This document shows, one piece after another, positions 12,789 to 24,639 of a stretch of DNA of 64,000 nt. Origin of the DNA: Neoceratodus forsteri. Lineage: Eukaryota; Chordata; Ceratodontiformes; Ceratodontidae. The translations under genes and the position numbers were made by a program. Numbering within the stretch: the first letter of the stretch is position 1; every line of letters begins with the position of its first letter. Under the pieces are notes generated by a model. The model saw only the letters and a program-made list of their open reading frames with translations. It was not told the origin of the DNA and ran no database searches. The stretch spans positions 1,186,295,001 through 1,186,359,000 of the forward strand of contig CM028132.1 of the NCBI GenBank assembly GCA_016271365.2, read 5' to 3'.

Positions 12789-12826
<38 letters not shown>

Positions 12827-13441
12827 TGGGGAAGACTGTTATCCATGGGAGGATTGACAAAACCGGCATAAGGGGAGGGAGGAATCGAATGCCAAACCGG
12901 CAGCCGCAAAGTCCAAATTAAACGCTTCAAGGATCTGATTGCAGTTTTCAATGTCTACACCTTTGAGGTGAATCTTGGAGGGGATGGAGGGAGCAGCCTG
13001 ATGACCTTCAACCAATTTTAGAGTTGTCCAGATTTTAGCTGGGTTCCCATTGGCCTGCTTGAGGGTAGTGATGTAACAGTTTGATTTGGCAGTACGTACA
13101 AGTTTGACACAGGCATTCCTGGCTGCTATGAATGCCTGCCAATCAGCTGGGCACTTAGTAAGCCTGGCTTTGGACCATAATTTGTCATGGTGAGTGAGTG
13201 CAGATTTAAGTTCTGGAATAAACCAAGGGTGAGAGAACTTATAAACTCAAGTTTTAATTAGGGGTGCATGCTTGTTAGCCAGGGAGGTGAGTTTGTCATT
13301 CAGGATGCTGGCCGCTTCATCTACGATGGTGGCTAAGTAGAGGCTTTGCCATTTAACATTTCTTAGGTCCGACAGGTAGCTGTCTGGATTGAACTTGTGG
13401 AAGGACTCTTTTGTAATGAGCTTGGGTGTGGAGTGACTCAT
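11211..13441 (-). pseudogene. L2-1 ORF2 pseudogene
   Basis: Readable blocks: the linker with HSTPKLITKESFHKFNPDSY (13,435-13,380); motif A as GAIFLDLSKEFDIVDHNL (12,345-12,290); a GVPQGSILGP-like block near 12,150; motif C as FTDN (about 12,070), where YADD is expected; and the C-terminal SLRKSDLILLDIPR...FGKHAISYTLPSAWN (11,410-11,310). Both the aromatic residue and the second Asp of motif C differ, so RT activity is not expected even apart from the stops. Confidence 0.75.
12791..12822 (+). repeat. (GA)16 microsatellite inside L2-1
   Basis: An uninterrupted GAGA run of about 32 bp in the linker part of L2-1. It probably arose after insertion, since it breaks the reading frame. Confidence 0.95.
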
Positions 13442-13551
13442 ACTGGGTTCGGGTGCAAACCACGATCATACGATCACACGTCATTATGAAGGATGGTGGA
13501 ATTCAGGATTTTATGGGGATGGTTGGTTATTATGACATCAAGGATGGAGTG

Positions 13552-15287
13552 ATTTTGCTTTTTGTGGATGGTTTTCTTCTGTTTTTAGCAGGCCAGCAGA
13601 GAGCTTTGCCAGCCCTGACAACACTTTTTAGCCAATACGGCCCCCTATCTGGTCACAAAATGAATTGGGGGAAAAGCGAGTGGCTTCCTTTAGGAGGCAT
13701 CTCCCAGCCAATACAAATTGCAGGTGCCAATATTGCCCCCTCAAGAGTCATTAAATATCTAAGGGTGTTACTTACCCCAGAAGTTGGTGGACTTGGGGTA
13801 CATTAATTATAAACCACTGGCCCAGAAAATTAAGGAGCATTGTGGGAGGTGGAGGACTGTCCCTCTAACACACCTAGGAAAAGTTAATTTGGTCAAAATG
13901 CAGATCCTGCCTCAATGCCTGTACCCATTTCAGGCTTTGCCTGTGTTGGTTCCCTCTCGCCACATGAAGTCCTTGGAGTGCTCTATTACATCCCTCATTT
14001 GAGCCAACCGTAGGCCTAGAATTAAAAAAGACATCCTGTGGCAGCCTCTCTCAAGGGGGGGGGGACTGGCCCTTCCTACCTTGAAGCTCAATGCTATGGC
14101 AGCGCAGCTGTTCCACATTTGATATATTAGAAGAGGGGGAGAGGAAATGAGTATGAGTGACAATGGAGTTGGGGTCCCAAAGATATTCCATTCTCAGCCA
14201 ATATCTTCTTCCACTGTGATCCAGAATGGGAGTAGGGGCTCTGACAAATCCTTTTACTAAAACCACAGTCACGGTGTGGCAGCATGCTCTGCAGATCCTG
14301 GGGTGACCAAGGGGCCTGTCTTCTGAGGGATCTCCCCTACACAGTTTGTGGGATGAAAATGTGCCCCCCAGTGAGAAGAGCTTTAATGGCCTGGGAGGGG
14401 GAAAGGTGTTTATGTCATCAAGCACCTTTACCTGGAGGGGCCCCTTCGTACCTTCTCAGAACTTGTACATGACTATAGGAACAGCCCATCACATTATTTT
14501 ATTTACATGCAAGTAAAATCCAAGGTACTGTATGTCAATACCTAGAGGTGGGGAGAGATGGGGATCCCCTGTCTGGATCTCCCCTGGAGGAGGTTCTGTA
14601 CCGCTGTAAATTCCATAGTCAGAGTAAACCTATGAAACTTTTCTATAACCTACTGCTGGGAGCTCAACCAGATTCATTGCAGAGATCGAAGAATATATGG
14701 GTGGAGGACCTACAGGGGGATGACCTTACTAGTGGGGACTGGTCTCTGGCATTAAAAAAGGGCATATTCTGCTCAGTAAACAATAGACTCAGAGCCATAC
14801 AGTATAATATCACCCACAGAGCATACTTCACAACCACCCTCACACATAGGATAAACACACAGGTATCCGACAAGTGTTCAAAGTATTCCTCCCTGGCTGG
14901 TACATTCTTTAATATGGTGTGAGCTTGCTCAAAGATCACTGCCTTTTGGGATAAACTAAACAACCTACTCAATATGGTTTTAAATTGCTCCATCCCTTTG
15001 GACCCAGTGGATGTCCTTCTAGGGTTTTATAGAGGGGAGAAAGGCCCCTCAAAGGCTGCTCACCCCTTGAGAAGGTTGGCCTTGGGGGTGGGAAAGCAGG
15101 TCCTGGCCCAGAACTGGATGTCACAGTCTCTTCCAACAGTAGCTTAATGAGTAAACACGTTGCTAAAGTAACACGAAGCTCGAGCATACTCAATACAAAG
15201 CTTCTGGCTGTCTTCCTATATGTGACTTGATATGGAACCCACTTGAGAAGGATCTTAGTGAACTTTGGTTTCTGGCCTACTAGTGGT
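13552..15287 (+). mobile_element. L1-B, first segment (interrupted by the Gypsy element)
   Basis: A 5'-truncated L1/Tx1-like LINE. Code begins inside RT motif C (LLFVDGFLLFL, 13,556), where FADD has become VDG, and continues with GPLSGHKMNWGKSEWLPL, RVIKYLRVLL, the LAQKIKEHCGRWRTVPLTHLGK thumb block (13,810-13,890) and MQILPQCLYPFQALP. The C-terminal region runs to 15,287, where the Gypsy LTR begins; the reading resumes at 32,483 beyond the Gypsy element. GTGGT at 15,283-15,287 is repeated at 32,478-32,482. Frameshifts are numerous. Confidence 0.8.
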
Positions 15288-16449
15288 TGTCACAAACTCA
15301 CTCAGCAGGTCAGACCCTCTGCTCCCACAGTGCCAGCCTCTGAGCACAGTCTTGTGAACAGTTAACAGAAACAGGGTAACCCTCCTGTCTGTTTTGTGGG
15401 TTCGAATCAATCTTTGGTCTCAAGTCTTGGAGGGATTCAAACTGTGAACCTCTTGTTAGCATACCCAATGTACAGGTTCAGATAATTCTGCTCTTCAGGG
15501 GGGCAGATGTCTTTTGCCTATGGGCACCTAAGCAGGAGTACAAAATGAACCCTTAAAACTCTATTAAAGACCTCAGAATAAATTCTTACCTTTTCCCAGT
15601 TTGGTAAAACCAGTAAGCTTTGTGCAGTGTCAGCTTTAACCATGTATGCTTCCCTTGTCAAGAAAAAGAAATTCAAAGGCACACCAGGTAATCTCTAAAG
15701 TAGAGGTTTACTTCAAAATAGATTAAAAAATGTAACATAAACACAGATTTATATATCACAAAACATACAAATCACTTAAACAAAACAGGTTTAAAAGTGC
15801 AGACAAAATCTCCTATCACAGTACTCTTAGAATTGTCTTTTCTAAGGTATACTCTTCTAACAGTGCTGTAGATGTTTCTTTTTCAGAGTCCAAACATTTG
15901 TGTCAAAATGGAAAACAGAATGCTGTTTAAAAAACTGTCTTTGCCAACCCCTTTGTGTGAGGCCACCTAGCTCCTCATCTGTTTATTAAAAATCATACAC
16001 CCAGGATGTTTTATCATTTTAGAAAGTAAGTTAATTAAGGTTATATCAGCAGAAACTCCTTTCCCCATGTGACTTCCCCAATCAAGTCTGTAAATTTCCT
16101 TTCATCTATGAGCAGTATCCTCTTCACACAGACATCAAAGCATTTATGATTTCACACCAGTGTGCCATAACCTGGTTTCCTCCTCTAAACGTCATAAAAT
16201 GGATAATGATTTCCCTCTTAGCAGTTAAAGCTATATTTAACTTAGATAAACAGGAGATCCTTGATTAAGGTCTGTTCTACTCTGTAATTAGCTCCTGGCC
16301 TTCCAGGTAACACCTTGTATCTAATACCTGGGTGTGTGTATGTGTCATCTCACATGCTGTCTCAGTACATCTCATGAAAGGCAGTCCATAACACACTTTC
16401 ATATTACAAAAATCATAGTGTACTCAGAACTGGCTGTCCACGTGTCACA
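15288..16449 (-). repeat. Gypsy 3' LTR (left in the window)
   Basis: 1,162 bp beginning TGTCACAAAC and ending CACGTGTCACA on the plus strand, so in sense it starts TGTGACA and ends TGTCACA, a 7-bp terminal inverted repeat with the usual TG...CA. It aligns end to end with 31,316-32,477 with scattered substitutions and small indels that cancel to the same length. Confidence 0.95.
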
Positions 16450-16462
16450 ATCCTCCCCACCT
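16450..16462 (-). promoter_or_regulatory. polypurine tract of the Gypsy element
   Basis: The sense sequence AGGTGGGGAGGAT lies immediately upstream of the 3' LTR, the expected place for plus-strand priming. Confidence 0.75.
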
Positions 16463-16499
16463 AAACTGAATTTGGGGGCTCTATCCCAGGCATGGGATG

Positions 16500-16998
16500 A
16501 GCTTTCCAAATCAGTTCACTCCTCATACACGTGAGACAGACCATCTGAGTTCTGGTTTCTGGCTCCAGCTCTATGTACAATTGTCATATCATACCCTTGC
16601 AAAGCAAGACTCCATCTTAGCAATCTACCATTGTTCTTTCCCATCTGCGTCAGCCAAACTAGGGGGCTGTGGTCAGTCTGCACCACAAAATGCTGCCCAT
16701 ATAAGTATGGCTCCAACTTCTTTAGGGCTCACACTATGGCAAGACATTCTTTTTCCACAGTGGAGTATGCCTGCTCCCTGGGAAGTAACATTTTACTCAG
16801 GTATGCTATTGGGTGATCTTTTCCTTGGCTGGATGTCTGGCTCAGTACTGCCCCAATACCCACATCTGAGGTGTCAGTCTGAACTATAAAGGGTTTGCTA
16901 TAGTCAGGACTTGTCAAAACAGGAGCACTGCACAGTGCCTCCTTTAGTTTGGAAAAGGCTTCCTCACTGGCTGGGTCCCAGGTAATTTTCTTGGGCAT
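16500..16998 (-). pseudogene. pol: Gypsy RNase H
   Basis: The frame 16,998-16,729 contains ITWDPASEEAFSKLKEALC, then FIVQTDTSDVGIGAVLSQ with the first catalytic Asp, DHPIAYLSKML, and STVEKECLAIV with the catalytic Glu. The frame 16,716-16,516 continues with FVVQTDHSPLVWL and HRAGARNQNSDGLSH, where a later catalytic Asp is expected. A stop separates the two. The polypurine tract and 3' LTR follow within 40 bp, so nothing is encoded after RNase H. Confidence 0.88.
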
Positions 16999-17926
16999 CC
17001 TTTTCTTTGTCAGGTCAGATAGGGGAGCAGCCAGGGCACTGTAATTGGGTACAAATTTCCTGTAGTACCCTGCTGTCCCTAGAAAAGTCCTGACCTGCTT
17101 CTGTGTTTCTGGTCTTCGCCATGCTTGGATTACGTCTAGTTTTATTTAGTTAGGATGGAGCTGTCCCAAGCCTACCACATGCCCAAGGTATGCCACTTCT
17201 CCCACAGCCACCTGGCACTTCCTAGCTTTGACAGTGAGCCCGGCCCCCTGTATCCTACCCAGCACTTCTCTAAGGTGGGATAGGTGTTCCTCCCAGCTGG
17301 CACTAAAGATGGCAATGTCATCCAGGTACACCACGGCGTACTCTTCAGCACCATTTAACACCTGGTTCACCAACCTTTGGAAAGTGGCTGGGGCATTCTT
17401 CATTCTGAAAGGCATTACTTTCAATTCAAATAAACCTATCAGAGTGATGAAGGCCGACCTCTCCCTAGCTCTGTCAGTCAACTCTATCTGCCAATACCCC
17501 TTTGTCAGGTCAATGGTCATAAGGTAGGCTGCCCTCCCAACTTGTCCAGGAGTTCATCCGTCTGGGGCATCGGGTAGGCATCTGACTTTGTGACTGCATT
17601 CAGTCCATGATAGTCTACACAGAAATGAGTAGAGCCATCTGGCTTGGGCATAAGGACTACGGTGCGGCCCAGGGGCTGTGGGATCTCTGGATTACCCCTA
17701 AATCCAGTATCTCCTCCACTTTCCTCCTAATGTCCTTTTGGACAGCCTTTGACACCCGATATACTGTCGACCATATGGGCATCTGTGTCCCTCTCTCCAC
17801 ATTGCGCATCGCTAAGGGGGTTAGTCCAGGCTTGGTGCTAAACAATGGGGCAAAGTCTACTAAAACCTTCCTTACTTCCTGGATCTTGTCTGGGGTCAGC
17901 TGGGGAGACAATTTAACTGCCTCCAC
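16999..17926 (-). pseudogene. pol: Gypsy reverse transcriptase
   Basis: The sense frame 17,926-17,657 has LTPDKIQEVRKVLVDFAPLFS and a [13 protein letters not shown] block before the VLMPKPDGS and CVDYHGLN motifs. The palm follows in 17,520-17,146 with TIDLTKGYWQI (motif A), LKVMPFRMKNAPATFQRL (motif B) and VVYLDDIAIFS (motif C, intact). A frameshift occurs at about 17,530 and an in-frame stop at about 17,145. The connection block FLGTAGYYRKFVPNYSALAAPL precedes RNase H. CR1-2 separates this gene from integrase. Confidence 0.9.
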
Positions 17927-18042
17927 AGAGGACTCCAGCTTACTTTACTATCACGGTATTACTCTCTCAGTTATTAAAGTGGAAGCAGGCACTAGGCCCA
18001 TAGGGACCACTTTCCCCACAATAGTGGGGGAAATTTTTTCAA

Positions 18043-20775
18043 CCACCCAGCAATAACTTATCTAGTTGAACTTTAAACTGTTTCCAAGATGTTTGTTTGA
18101 CTATACACTGTGGCAAGGAATTCCAAAGAACTGCAGTTCTCACTGTAAAGAAATATTTCCTTTTATTGGTAATTGCCTTTTGTACTTTAATTTATCTGTT
18201 ATTACATCTTAATCCATATACTTTATCCATATAGGTTAATCCACTTAATTCCATGAGATGTTCATCATTCAAAATGTTGAACAGCAACAACAAATCTCCT
18301 CTATCACGTTTTACTTGTAAGTCATATAAGCCCAGGGATTTCACCCTATCTTGGTACAATAGGGATTTTATTTCTGGAATGAGTTTGGTCATTCTTCTCT
18401 GCAGACTTTCTATCATTTTTTTATCTTTTTCTAAATATGGAGCCCAAAATGAAGCTGCAAAGTCAGTATGTGGTCAAATGTAGGCTTTATACATTTTCGT
18501 TATACATTCTTTGTTACGCATTATAAATGATTTTTTTATAGCATTAATAATCCAATTTCCTGTTTGAGTAACTTTAATACATTGATTACTCCAGTCAAAT
18601 TTATTATTTACTATAACTCCTAAGTCGTGTTCCTGTGTTCCAGTCTTAATTTGATTCCCACCTAGTGTATAATTAACACTGGGGTTCTTTTTACCCAGGT
18701 GCATCACCATGCACTTGTCAGTGTTAAACCACATATTGTCGTTTGTCCATTTTTCAATGATCATTAAATCTTTTTTTAATAAATTGATTTTTATTTCTGA
18801 ATCCACTTCAGCTGATATTTTAGTGTTGTCTGCAAATTTGCTGATCTGACTACTAATCCCCAATTGTAGGTCCCCAATAAATATTCCAAACAAAGTAGGG
18901 CCCAAGACAGAACCCTGGGGTACTCCACTTGTAACAGGGATACTAGATGAAATTATATTCCCAATTCTCACACTCTGGCTTCTATCCTTTAACCATTCAT
19001 CAACCCATTTAACAGTATAGCCATTAAATCTCAGCTTGATCAGTTTCATAACTAAGAGACTATGTGAGACTTTGTCAAACGCCTTTCTAAAATTCAAGAA
19101 CACAACATCCACTGGAATACCACTGTCCAAACTAATACTTATACTTTCATAAAAAGTAATAAGATTTGTAGTGCATGATCTTCCCCTACAAAATCCATGT
19201 TGTGTATTATCCTGTATACCTTTAGTTATTAGTTCTTGATCGAACCTTTGTTTCAATATCCCTTCCATAATTTTACACACCACCGAAGTCAAACTAATAG
19301 GTCTATAATTGTCGACCTTACTCTTATTTCCCTCTTATATATTGGCACCACCGTAGCCACCCTCCAATCATGAGGGACCTCCCCATACTTAAACGATTTA
19401 TTGAAAATCATATATAGTGGGTACAAGAGTGCATCCGACATTTGTTTAATAAAGTATGTGTTTACATTATCTGGCCCTGAAGATGATGTTTCTTATAGAC
19501 ATTTAATTGACTCTTTTATTTCTGTCATAGTAATTTCTTCATATATACTGGAATAATCATATACTGGATCATTTAAAGGAACTTTATTTGTGAACTCTGA
19601 CCCAAAATATTTATTGAATATATTACTGACATCTAATCCATTTTCAACAATTGTTCCTTCATTGACAATGGTAGATACTGATGAATTAGAATTTTTGTTT
19701 TTATTAATATACGCATAAAAGGATTTCGGATTAAATTCCAGTGTTGATAATTTAAATTCAATTCATTTCCTTTCATTTTTAATAAGAGATTTAGTGAATA
19801 TAAGTTCTTTTTTATACTTAATTCTATTTTCTACACTACGATCAACTTTAAATTTTCTAAATGCTTTTTGTTTGTTTTTTGTATGTTTTTGTATTTTGGG
19901 GGTCAACCATACTGGGATTTTACCTTTTTGATTATTTATTTTAATTTTAGGAATGAATTTTTGTTCTAGATCATATATCTTATCCTTAAGAATATGCTAG
20001 GACTCATCTGCGTTCTTATCTTTATAAAATGTGTTCCAATTAGTTTTTAGTAATACTCCCTTTATTTCTTTATAATTACCCTTATAGTAATTGTAGCGAT
20101 ATTTGTTTTCCCTACAACTGTTTTTTGATCCCATTATAGAGAATGTGACTACGTTGTGATCGCTAGAACCCAAAGGTTCAGCTATTTCTATATTATCAAA
20201 TTTATCCGGAATATTGGTCCGAATGAGATCCAGGATACTTTTTTCACGGGTTGGTTCCCTTACCATTTGTTCTAAACCTAATTTAGTAAATATTTCCAGA
20301 TAATTATATTCAATATTTGTAGATGCAGTGAATTTTAGCCAATCAATACCTGGGAGATTTAAATCACCCATTATGATAATATCAGACGATTCCGAATGTT
20401 CCTCCAGGTATTGTATAAGAGCTTGGTCATATACAGAATCAGCATTGGGGGGCAATATATGTTTATTAATGTGAGTTTTTGTTTCAGGTATTGCAGCTAT
20501 ATACAGCATCCCTCTATCTCTACCCCATTTACCAGTGGTATAGAAGACTCCATAATTGGTATCGTATCCCTTATATAAAGGCACACCCCTCCACCTATTC
20601 TATTACTTCTATTATTGAAGTATAGGTTATATCTTGGAATGGCACTGAACCATTGGGAGTCATCATTCCACCATGTCTCAGTGATTGCTACAAAGTCCAA
20701 ATCATCCTTATTCATTCTACCCACTAGCTCAGTTAATTTGACAACGTTAAACCTCTGGCATTACACATAAAAAAT
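18043..20775 (-). pseudogene. CR1-2 ORF2: APE endonuclease and reverse transcriptase
   Basis: The APE domain shows DLDFVAITETWWND (20,700), GGGVCLYIRD, IIIMGDLNLPGIDW (20,380) and SSDHNVVTF (20,150). RT in 19,292-18,474 shows SVVCKIMEGILKQRF, VVFLNFRKAFDKVSHSL (motif A with Asn in place of Asp), SGVPQGSVLGPTLFGIF, motif C FADNTK and FNTDKCMVMHLG. The second Asp of FADD is Asn. The C-terminal block YFFTVRTAVLWNSLP lies at about 18,160-18,110. A frameshift at about 20,580 and stops at 19,996 and near 18,476 and 18,190 break it. Confidence 0.88.
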
Positions 20776-20836
20776 GTGAGTTCATCACATGATGGAGCTG
20801 GTTCCACTTTATTGCTCCCACTTTGCCCCCCAGTTT

Positions 20837-22006
20837 TTAGTTTAAATGTTGTTCAATTACTGATAGGAATTGTTTACCAAGAAAAAGGCTTCCCTTTTTA
20901 TTCAGATGTAAGCCGTCCCAGCTAAAGAGACTGTAATCATTATCAAACTTTTCCCAGTGTGCAAAACATGTAATATTGTTGTTTAATGTCCATTTTCGTA
21001 GCCATTCGTTTACTTCTTTTATTTTCTGTTGCGTTTTCATAGATGCTCAAGGTATGGGTAATATTTCAGAAAGACAAATTTCGGTTTTCAAGGATTTTAA
21101 AGTGCTGACCAAAGACATATAACTATTTTTAATATCATTAGTTGTAAATTTGTTTATGTCATTAGTTCCTGCATGAACTACAACCAATGGATTTGTACCC
21201 GCACTTTCATGGACATTTGGTACTATTCTTTCGATATCCCTTATCCAAGCACCCCTAAAGCTGGAACACATTCTGTTATGTTTGTCTGTTTTACAAATAT
21301 GTCCATCCATGTATTTAATTATTGAGTCACCTAATACAATGACCTGTCTTGGTTTTAAACTTTCCCTTTTTTCTATGTGGTCAGCAGGACATCCAGGTAC
21401 TTCTAAGGGTTCTATTGTAATATTGTCCATGGTAGATATGTCATTTGTTTCAATACCATGTTCTCCACTATGTATCTGTGCAATGGTTATGACAACATTC
21501 CTCCCTTCAGAGATTAATGGTACTCTATTATTAGGACCTTCCACATTATTAATTATGTTCTCATCAATTATACCTTCAAGTACAATTTCTTCTCCTAAAA
21601 TCTGGTAACTGTTTTCTAAAGGAATTTGAAATTCCATTGCCCTCCTTCCCTTCTTTGCTTCTCTCTTATTGATTACTGGGCTCCAATCATCACTGCTGTC
21701 TCCATATTCCTGTCTAGCCTTCTTCAGGGAATCTTTCTTTATCATGTTTTGATTTTTGGAGACAGTAAGACGGGATTTTTTAATCTCATCTAATTAAAAA
21801 TGTAGCATCTCATTTTGTTTACTTAAATCCACAACTCGTTGCTCTAAACATTCTATTTTGTTCTTTAACTCTATATTCTGAGTACATTGGGAACATTTTA
21901 GACCCTCAAACCCTATACTAGTCTCTAAACAGAAGTTGTGACACAGTATACAGGTCATAGCTATTTCCCCTGTGGATAGGGTAACTATCCCCTCATTAAT
22001 ATTCAT
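20837..22006 (-). pseudogene. CR1-2 ORF1: zinc/coiled-coil plus SGNH esterase
   Basis: One frame of 390 codons with only two in-frame stops (near 21,795 and 21,048). N-terminus: MTCILCHNFC...LKCSQCTQN, paired CxxC motifs, then a short coiled coil (ELKNKIECLEQRVVDLSKQ). C-terminus: an SGNH-hydrolase domain with the nucleophile Ser in VIVLGDSIIKY, VVVHAGTNDINKF with the oxyanion Asn, and a DGLHLNKKG block with the Asp-x-x-His dyad. CR1 ORF1 proteins with an esterase domain are known; their role in retrotransposition is not settled. All catalytic residues remain, unusual for a copy this old. Confidence 0.85.
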
Positions 22007-22249
22007 TTCTTCACCCTGTCATCAAGACCAAGTTAATAAACGTAATTATATATGACTGCAGGAAACAATATTTTACCAAACTTACAACTCCAACCGTAAC
22101 AGAGTAATGGCCTCGTTATCACTAATTGCTATCTTATTTCAGACACCATATCCAAACTCATAAAAATAGTCAGGCCTGTCCTCGTACAAAAATATTTATT
22201 ACCCTAATTTGCCTAATATTCTTCTCTCCCTCTGAACAGCAGGACTTCC

Positions 22250-22385
22250 GCCTATCACGCCTGACACACTTACACGCGCGTCTTTGCGCACATCTTCGTG
22301 CGTGACATCACGGGCTCGCCCCGCTCACCGCGGAGCGCGATAAAATAGCCTCCCTGGACCCGGAAGTGGTACAGAGGTCACGAGA
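22250..22385 (-). promoter_or_regulatory. CpG-rich leader of CR1-2
   Basis: Around twenty CpG dinucleotides cluster in 135 bp (ACGCGCGTC, CACCGCGGAGCGCGA), against a strongly AT-rich body. Position just upstream of ORF1 fits an internal promoter/5' UTR. Promoter activity is inferred, not shown. Confidence 0.5.
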
Positions 22386-22430
22386 CCCCACTTGTACCCA
22401 AACTTTAAGTAAATTAAAATAAATTCCTTT

Positions 22431-22819
22431 TTTTAAGGCTGATTAAGCCAGTAACTTGAAGTTTAGCCCCTGGAGTGAAGAACCTATTTAGTGCAAATTA
22501 TATGAGGTTTGTAGTCCTCAGAGCAAGCTGACATGGACTACAAAGCTCCTCTTCCTGCTTCCTAGTTCTGCAGGGCTCCAATACCAACTCGTAGAGACAA
22601 TTGTAAATGAATAGGTGTATCAGGTATATCAGTCACACAAACACATTAACAGGCTTTGCAGTACTCAAAATAAATGAACTGCTCTTAATTCAGCAAGTCC
22701 AGAAGGGGGTCTCCTTCATCCGTCCCCTCCCCAGTACTACACACTGCAAACACCATGTCAGCCCTATTTGCATATGGCTTCATCATGTTGACATGGTACA
22801 TCCTTTCTGTTTGTCTTCG
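22431..22819 (-). other. Gypsy internal sequence between integrase and CR1-2
   Basis: The sense sequence downstream of the integrase C-terminus. No conserved domain is readable. The segment leads to the CR1-2 5' junction, which I place near 22,430 only by the start of CR1-like GC-rich leader sequence. Confidence 0.45.
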
Positions 22820-23960
22820 GCCAGGTAACTATGATATAGTTCACGTCATTTACCTTCCTAACCACTTTGTACGGTCCTGCTCACTCAGCCTGCAGCTTGT
22901 CTTTCTGGACCGGAATAAGGACCATGGCATCCTGACTCACCATGTACGAGCGAGTTCTGGCTCTGCGGTTGTACCACACTTTTTGTTTCCGTTGGGCAGC
23001 TGCCAGGTTACTCTGGGCTGTCCCCACAAGTTCCTTCAGCCTTTCCATAAATTTAAGGATATAATCCACAATGGGAGTTCCCTGGGTGGTGTGCTTGCCC
23101 TCCCAGTCCTCCCGGATCGAGTCTAGGAACCCACGTGCCTGGCGTTCATATAAGAGTGTGAAGGGGGAAAATCCTGTTGACTCGGGGCACATCCCTGTAT
23201 GCAAACAACAGGTGGGGAAGGTATTTCTCCCAGTCCCTCCCATGCTGTTCAGAAAATGCCTGGAGCATTGACTTCAGGGTACCATTGAATCTTTCCGCAA
23301 GCCCATTGGCTTGTGGGTGATATGGTGTCGTGCATCTCTGCACCACCCCACACTTCTCCCATAAACATTTCATCAGGTCCAACATGAAGGAACCCCCTCA
23401 ATCAGTGATAACCTCTTGTGGAAACCCAACATGGGAGAAAATCCCAAGTAAAGCATCTGCCACTTTGTCTGTCCTCAGTGAGGATAGGGCAACTGCCTCT
23501 GGGTACTGGGTGGCATAATCCACCACAGTCAGGATGAATATCTTCCCTGAGGAGCTGGGGGTATTTAAAGGCTCCACAATATCCATTCCCACCCTCTGGA
23601 ATGGCTCCTCCACTGTGGGCAATGGAATCAGGGCGGCTTGGGTTTTCTTGCCCACCTTTCCTATTTCGTGGCACCAGTGACAAGACCTGTAATACTCCTT
23701 CACCTTCTGGGTGAAGTTAGGCCAATAGAAATTCTGGGCCAACCGCTGCATAGTGCGTGTGATTCCCAGGTGACCAGACAAGGGAATATCATGTGCAGTC
23801 TTGGGCAACTGCTCATGATAACCCTGGGGAACGACGAGCTGCCTGCCTAGCACCCTTCCCTCTGTCTGTACAGTCTAAGTATACATAAGTTCATTTTCCC
23901 AATAAACTTTATGTCTGCCATCACCTCCTTGTGCTCCATCAGAGTCTGCCCAAGCCCTCA
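22820..23960 (-). pseudogene. pol: Gypsy integrase, upstream of RT
   Basis: An N-terminal HHCC zinc domain in 23,853-23,690: His in LSGHLGITRT, then FYWP, then SCHWCHEIGK. The catalytic core shows the first Asp in VGMDIVEPL (about 23,590), the second in EVITDWGGSF (about 23,400) and Glu in NGLAERFNGTLK (about 23,310). A C-terminal chromatin-binding-like block GPYKVVRKVNDVNYII lies at about 22,890-22,840. One frameshift near 23,170 and a stop near 23,400 split it. It is located between protease and RT in the sense direction, the Gmr1-type order. Confidence 0.85.
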
Positions 23961-24268
23961 GCTTCTCTAAAATAGGGTCACTTCTCTGAGCAGCTGCAAA
24001 CCCCTCATACATTCCCAAGGCATGGAACAGGTCCCCTTTCAGTCACTAAACTAGGGTCCCTAGCACTAGCTTCAGGGCACTCAGGATCACTGTCAATCCC
24101 AACCCTCTGACAATGAGTCACCCCCTCTCTCTTCGGAGTAACCCTCTGTAACTGTGTGGTTACTTGCTACTGGGGAAATTTCTACCCCCTTTTCATTAGT
24201 CTCTACATCAGGAGACACAGGCTGGGAAACCAGCCTCTCAGTGGTTTCCACAATGGCTTCTGTGGGGT

Positions 24269-24616
24269 TCAGGGAACTACAATTTTCCCTTGCTGCTTGG
24301 CTATGGGTAACTGCGCACACCATCCCTGTTTGAGATTGTTGCCCAGTATCACATCCACTGCTAAGGTTTTGGCTGCAGCTACCTGTTGCACAGTTCCCCT
24401 TGTTTCACCCCAGTCTAGGAGAACACTAACCAGGAGCAATGTTTTTGCCTCACCAGTAAAGTCCTGTACAGTGACATATTTATTGGGTATAAGCTGACTA
24501 GGCTGTACTAGATCCCCCTTTACCAAGGTCAAGGATGCTCCTGTATCCCTTAACCCTTGCGTCTGTACACCATTCACCATGACTGGGTGCATGTGTTCCC
24601 TCATGCTCACTGGCAT
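24269..24616 (-). pseudogene. pol: Gypsy aspartic protease
   Basis: A minus-strand frame of 115 residues with LRDTGASLTLV at residues 23-33, the D-T/S-G active site of retropepsins, and later AVDVILGNNLKQG, the hydrophobic-Gly block that closes the fold. It follows the zinc knuckle after a stop at 24,632 and precedes a low-similarity acidic linker (24,323-24,093). It would cut the Gag-Pol polyprotein. The active site looks intact, but the surrounding frame is interrupted. Confidence 0.8.
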
Positions 24617-24639
24617 GCTTCCAGGGACACACTAACAAC

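Larger units (their letters stand above)
10925..13552 (-). mobile_element. L2-1: 5'-truncated L2-group LINE
   Basis: A minus-strand LINE whose 3' end at 10,925-10,950 carries tandem AGTCAAA units (GACTTTGACTTT in sense), and whose 5' limit is where L1-B code begins near 13,552. Sense order: endonuclease C-terminus (SILDVIITNHPHKIL, about 13,550-13,500), linker (13,441-13,247), RT (12,405-12,040), C-terminus (11,612-11,211). It carries frameshifts, stops and a (GA)16 expansion at 12,791-12,822 in the linker. Family placement rests on RT and C-terminal similarity and is probable rather than certain. Confidence 0.75.
18035..22430 (-). mobile_element. CR1-2: near full-length CR1 LINE nested in the Gypsy element
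   Basis: A minus-strand element with GC- and CpG-rich leader (about 22,380-22,250), ORF1 (22,006-20,837) and ORF2 (about 20,775-18,043). It ends only a few bases after the ORF2 C-terminal FKVQLDKLLLGG, so the 3' UTR is almost absent or deleted. It differs clearly from CR1-3 and CR1-4 in base composition (AT-rich coding region) and is a separate family. Both ends are approximate because I found no target duplication. Confidence 0.85.
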
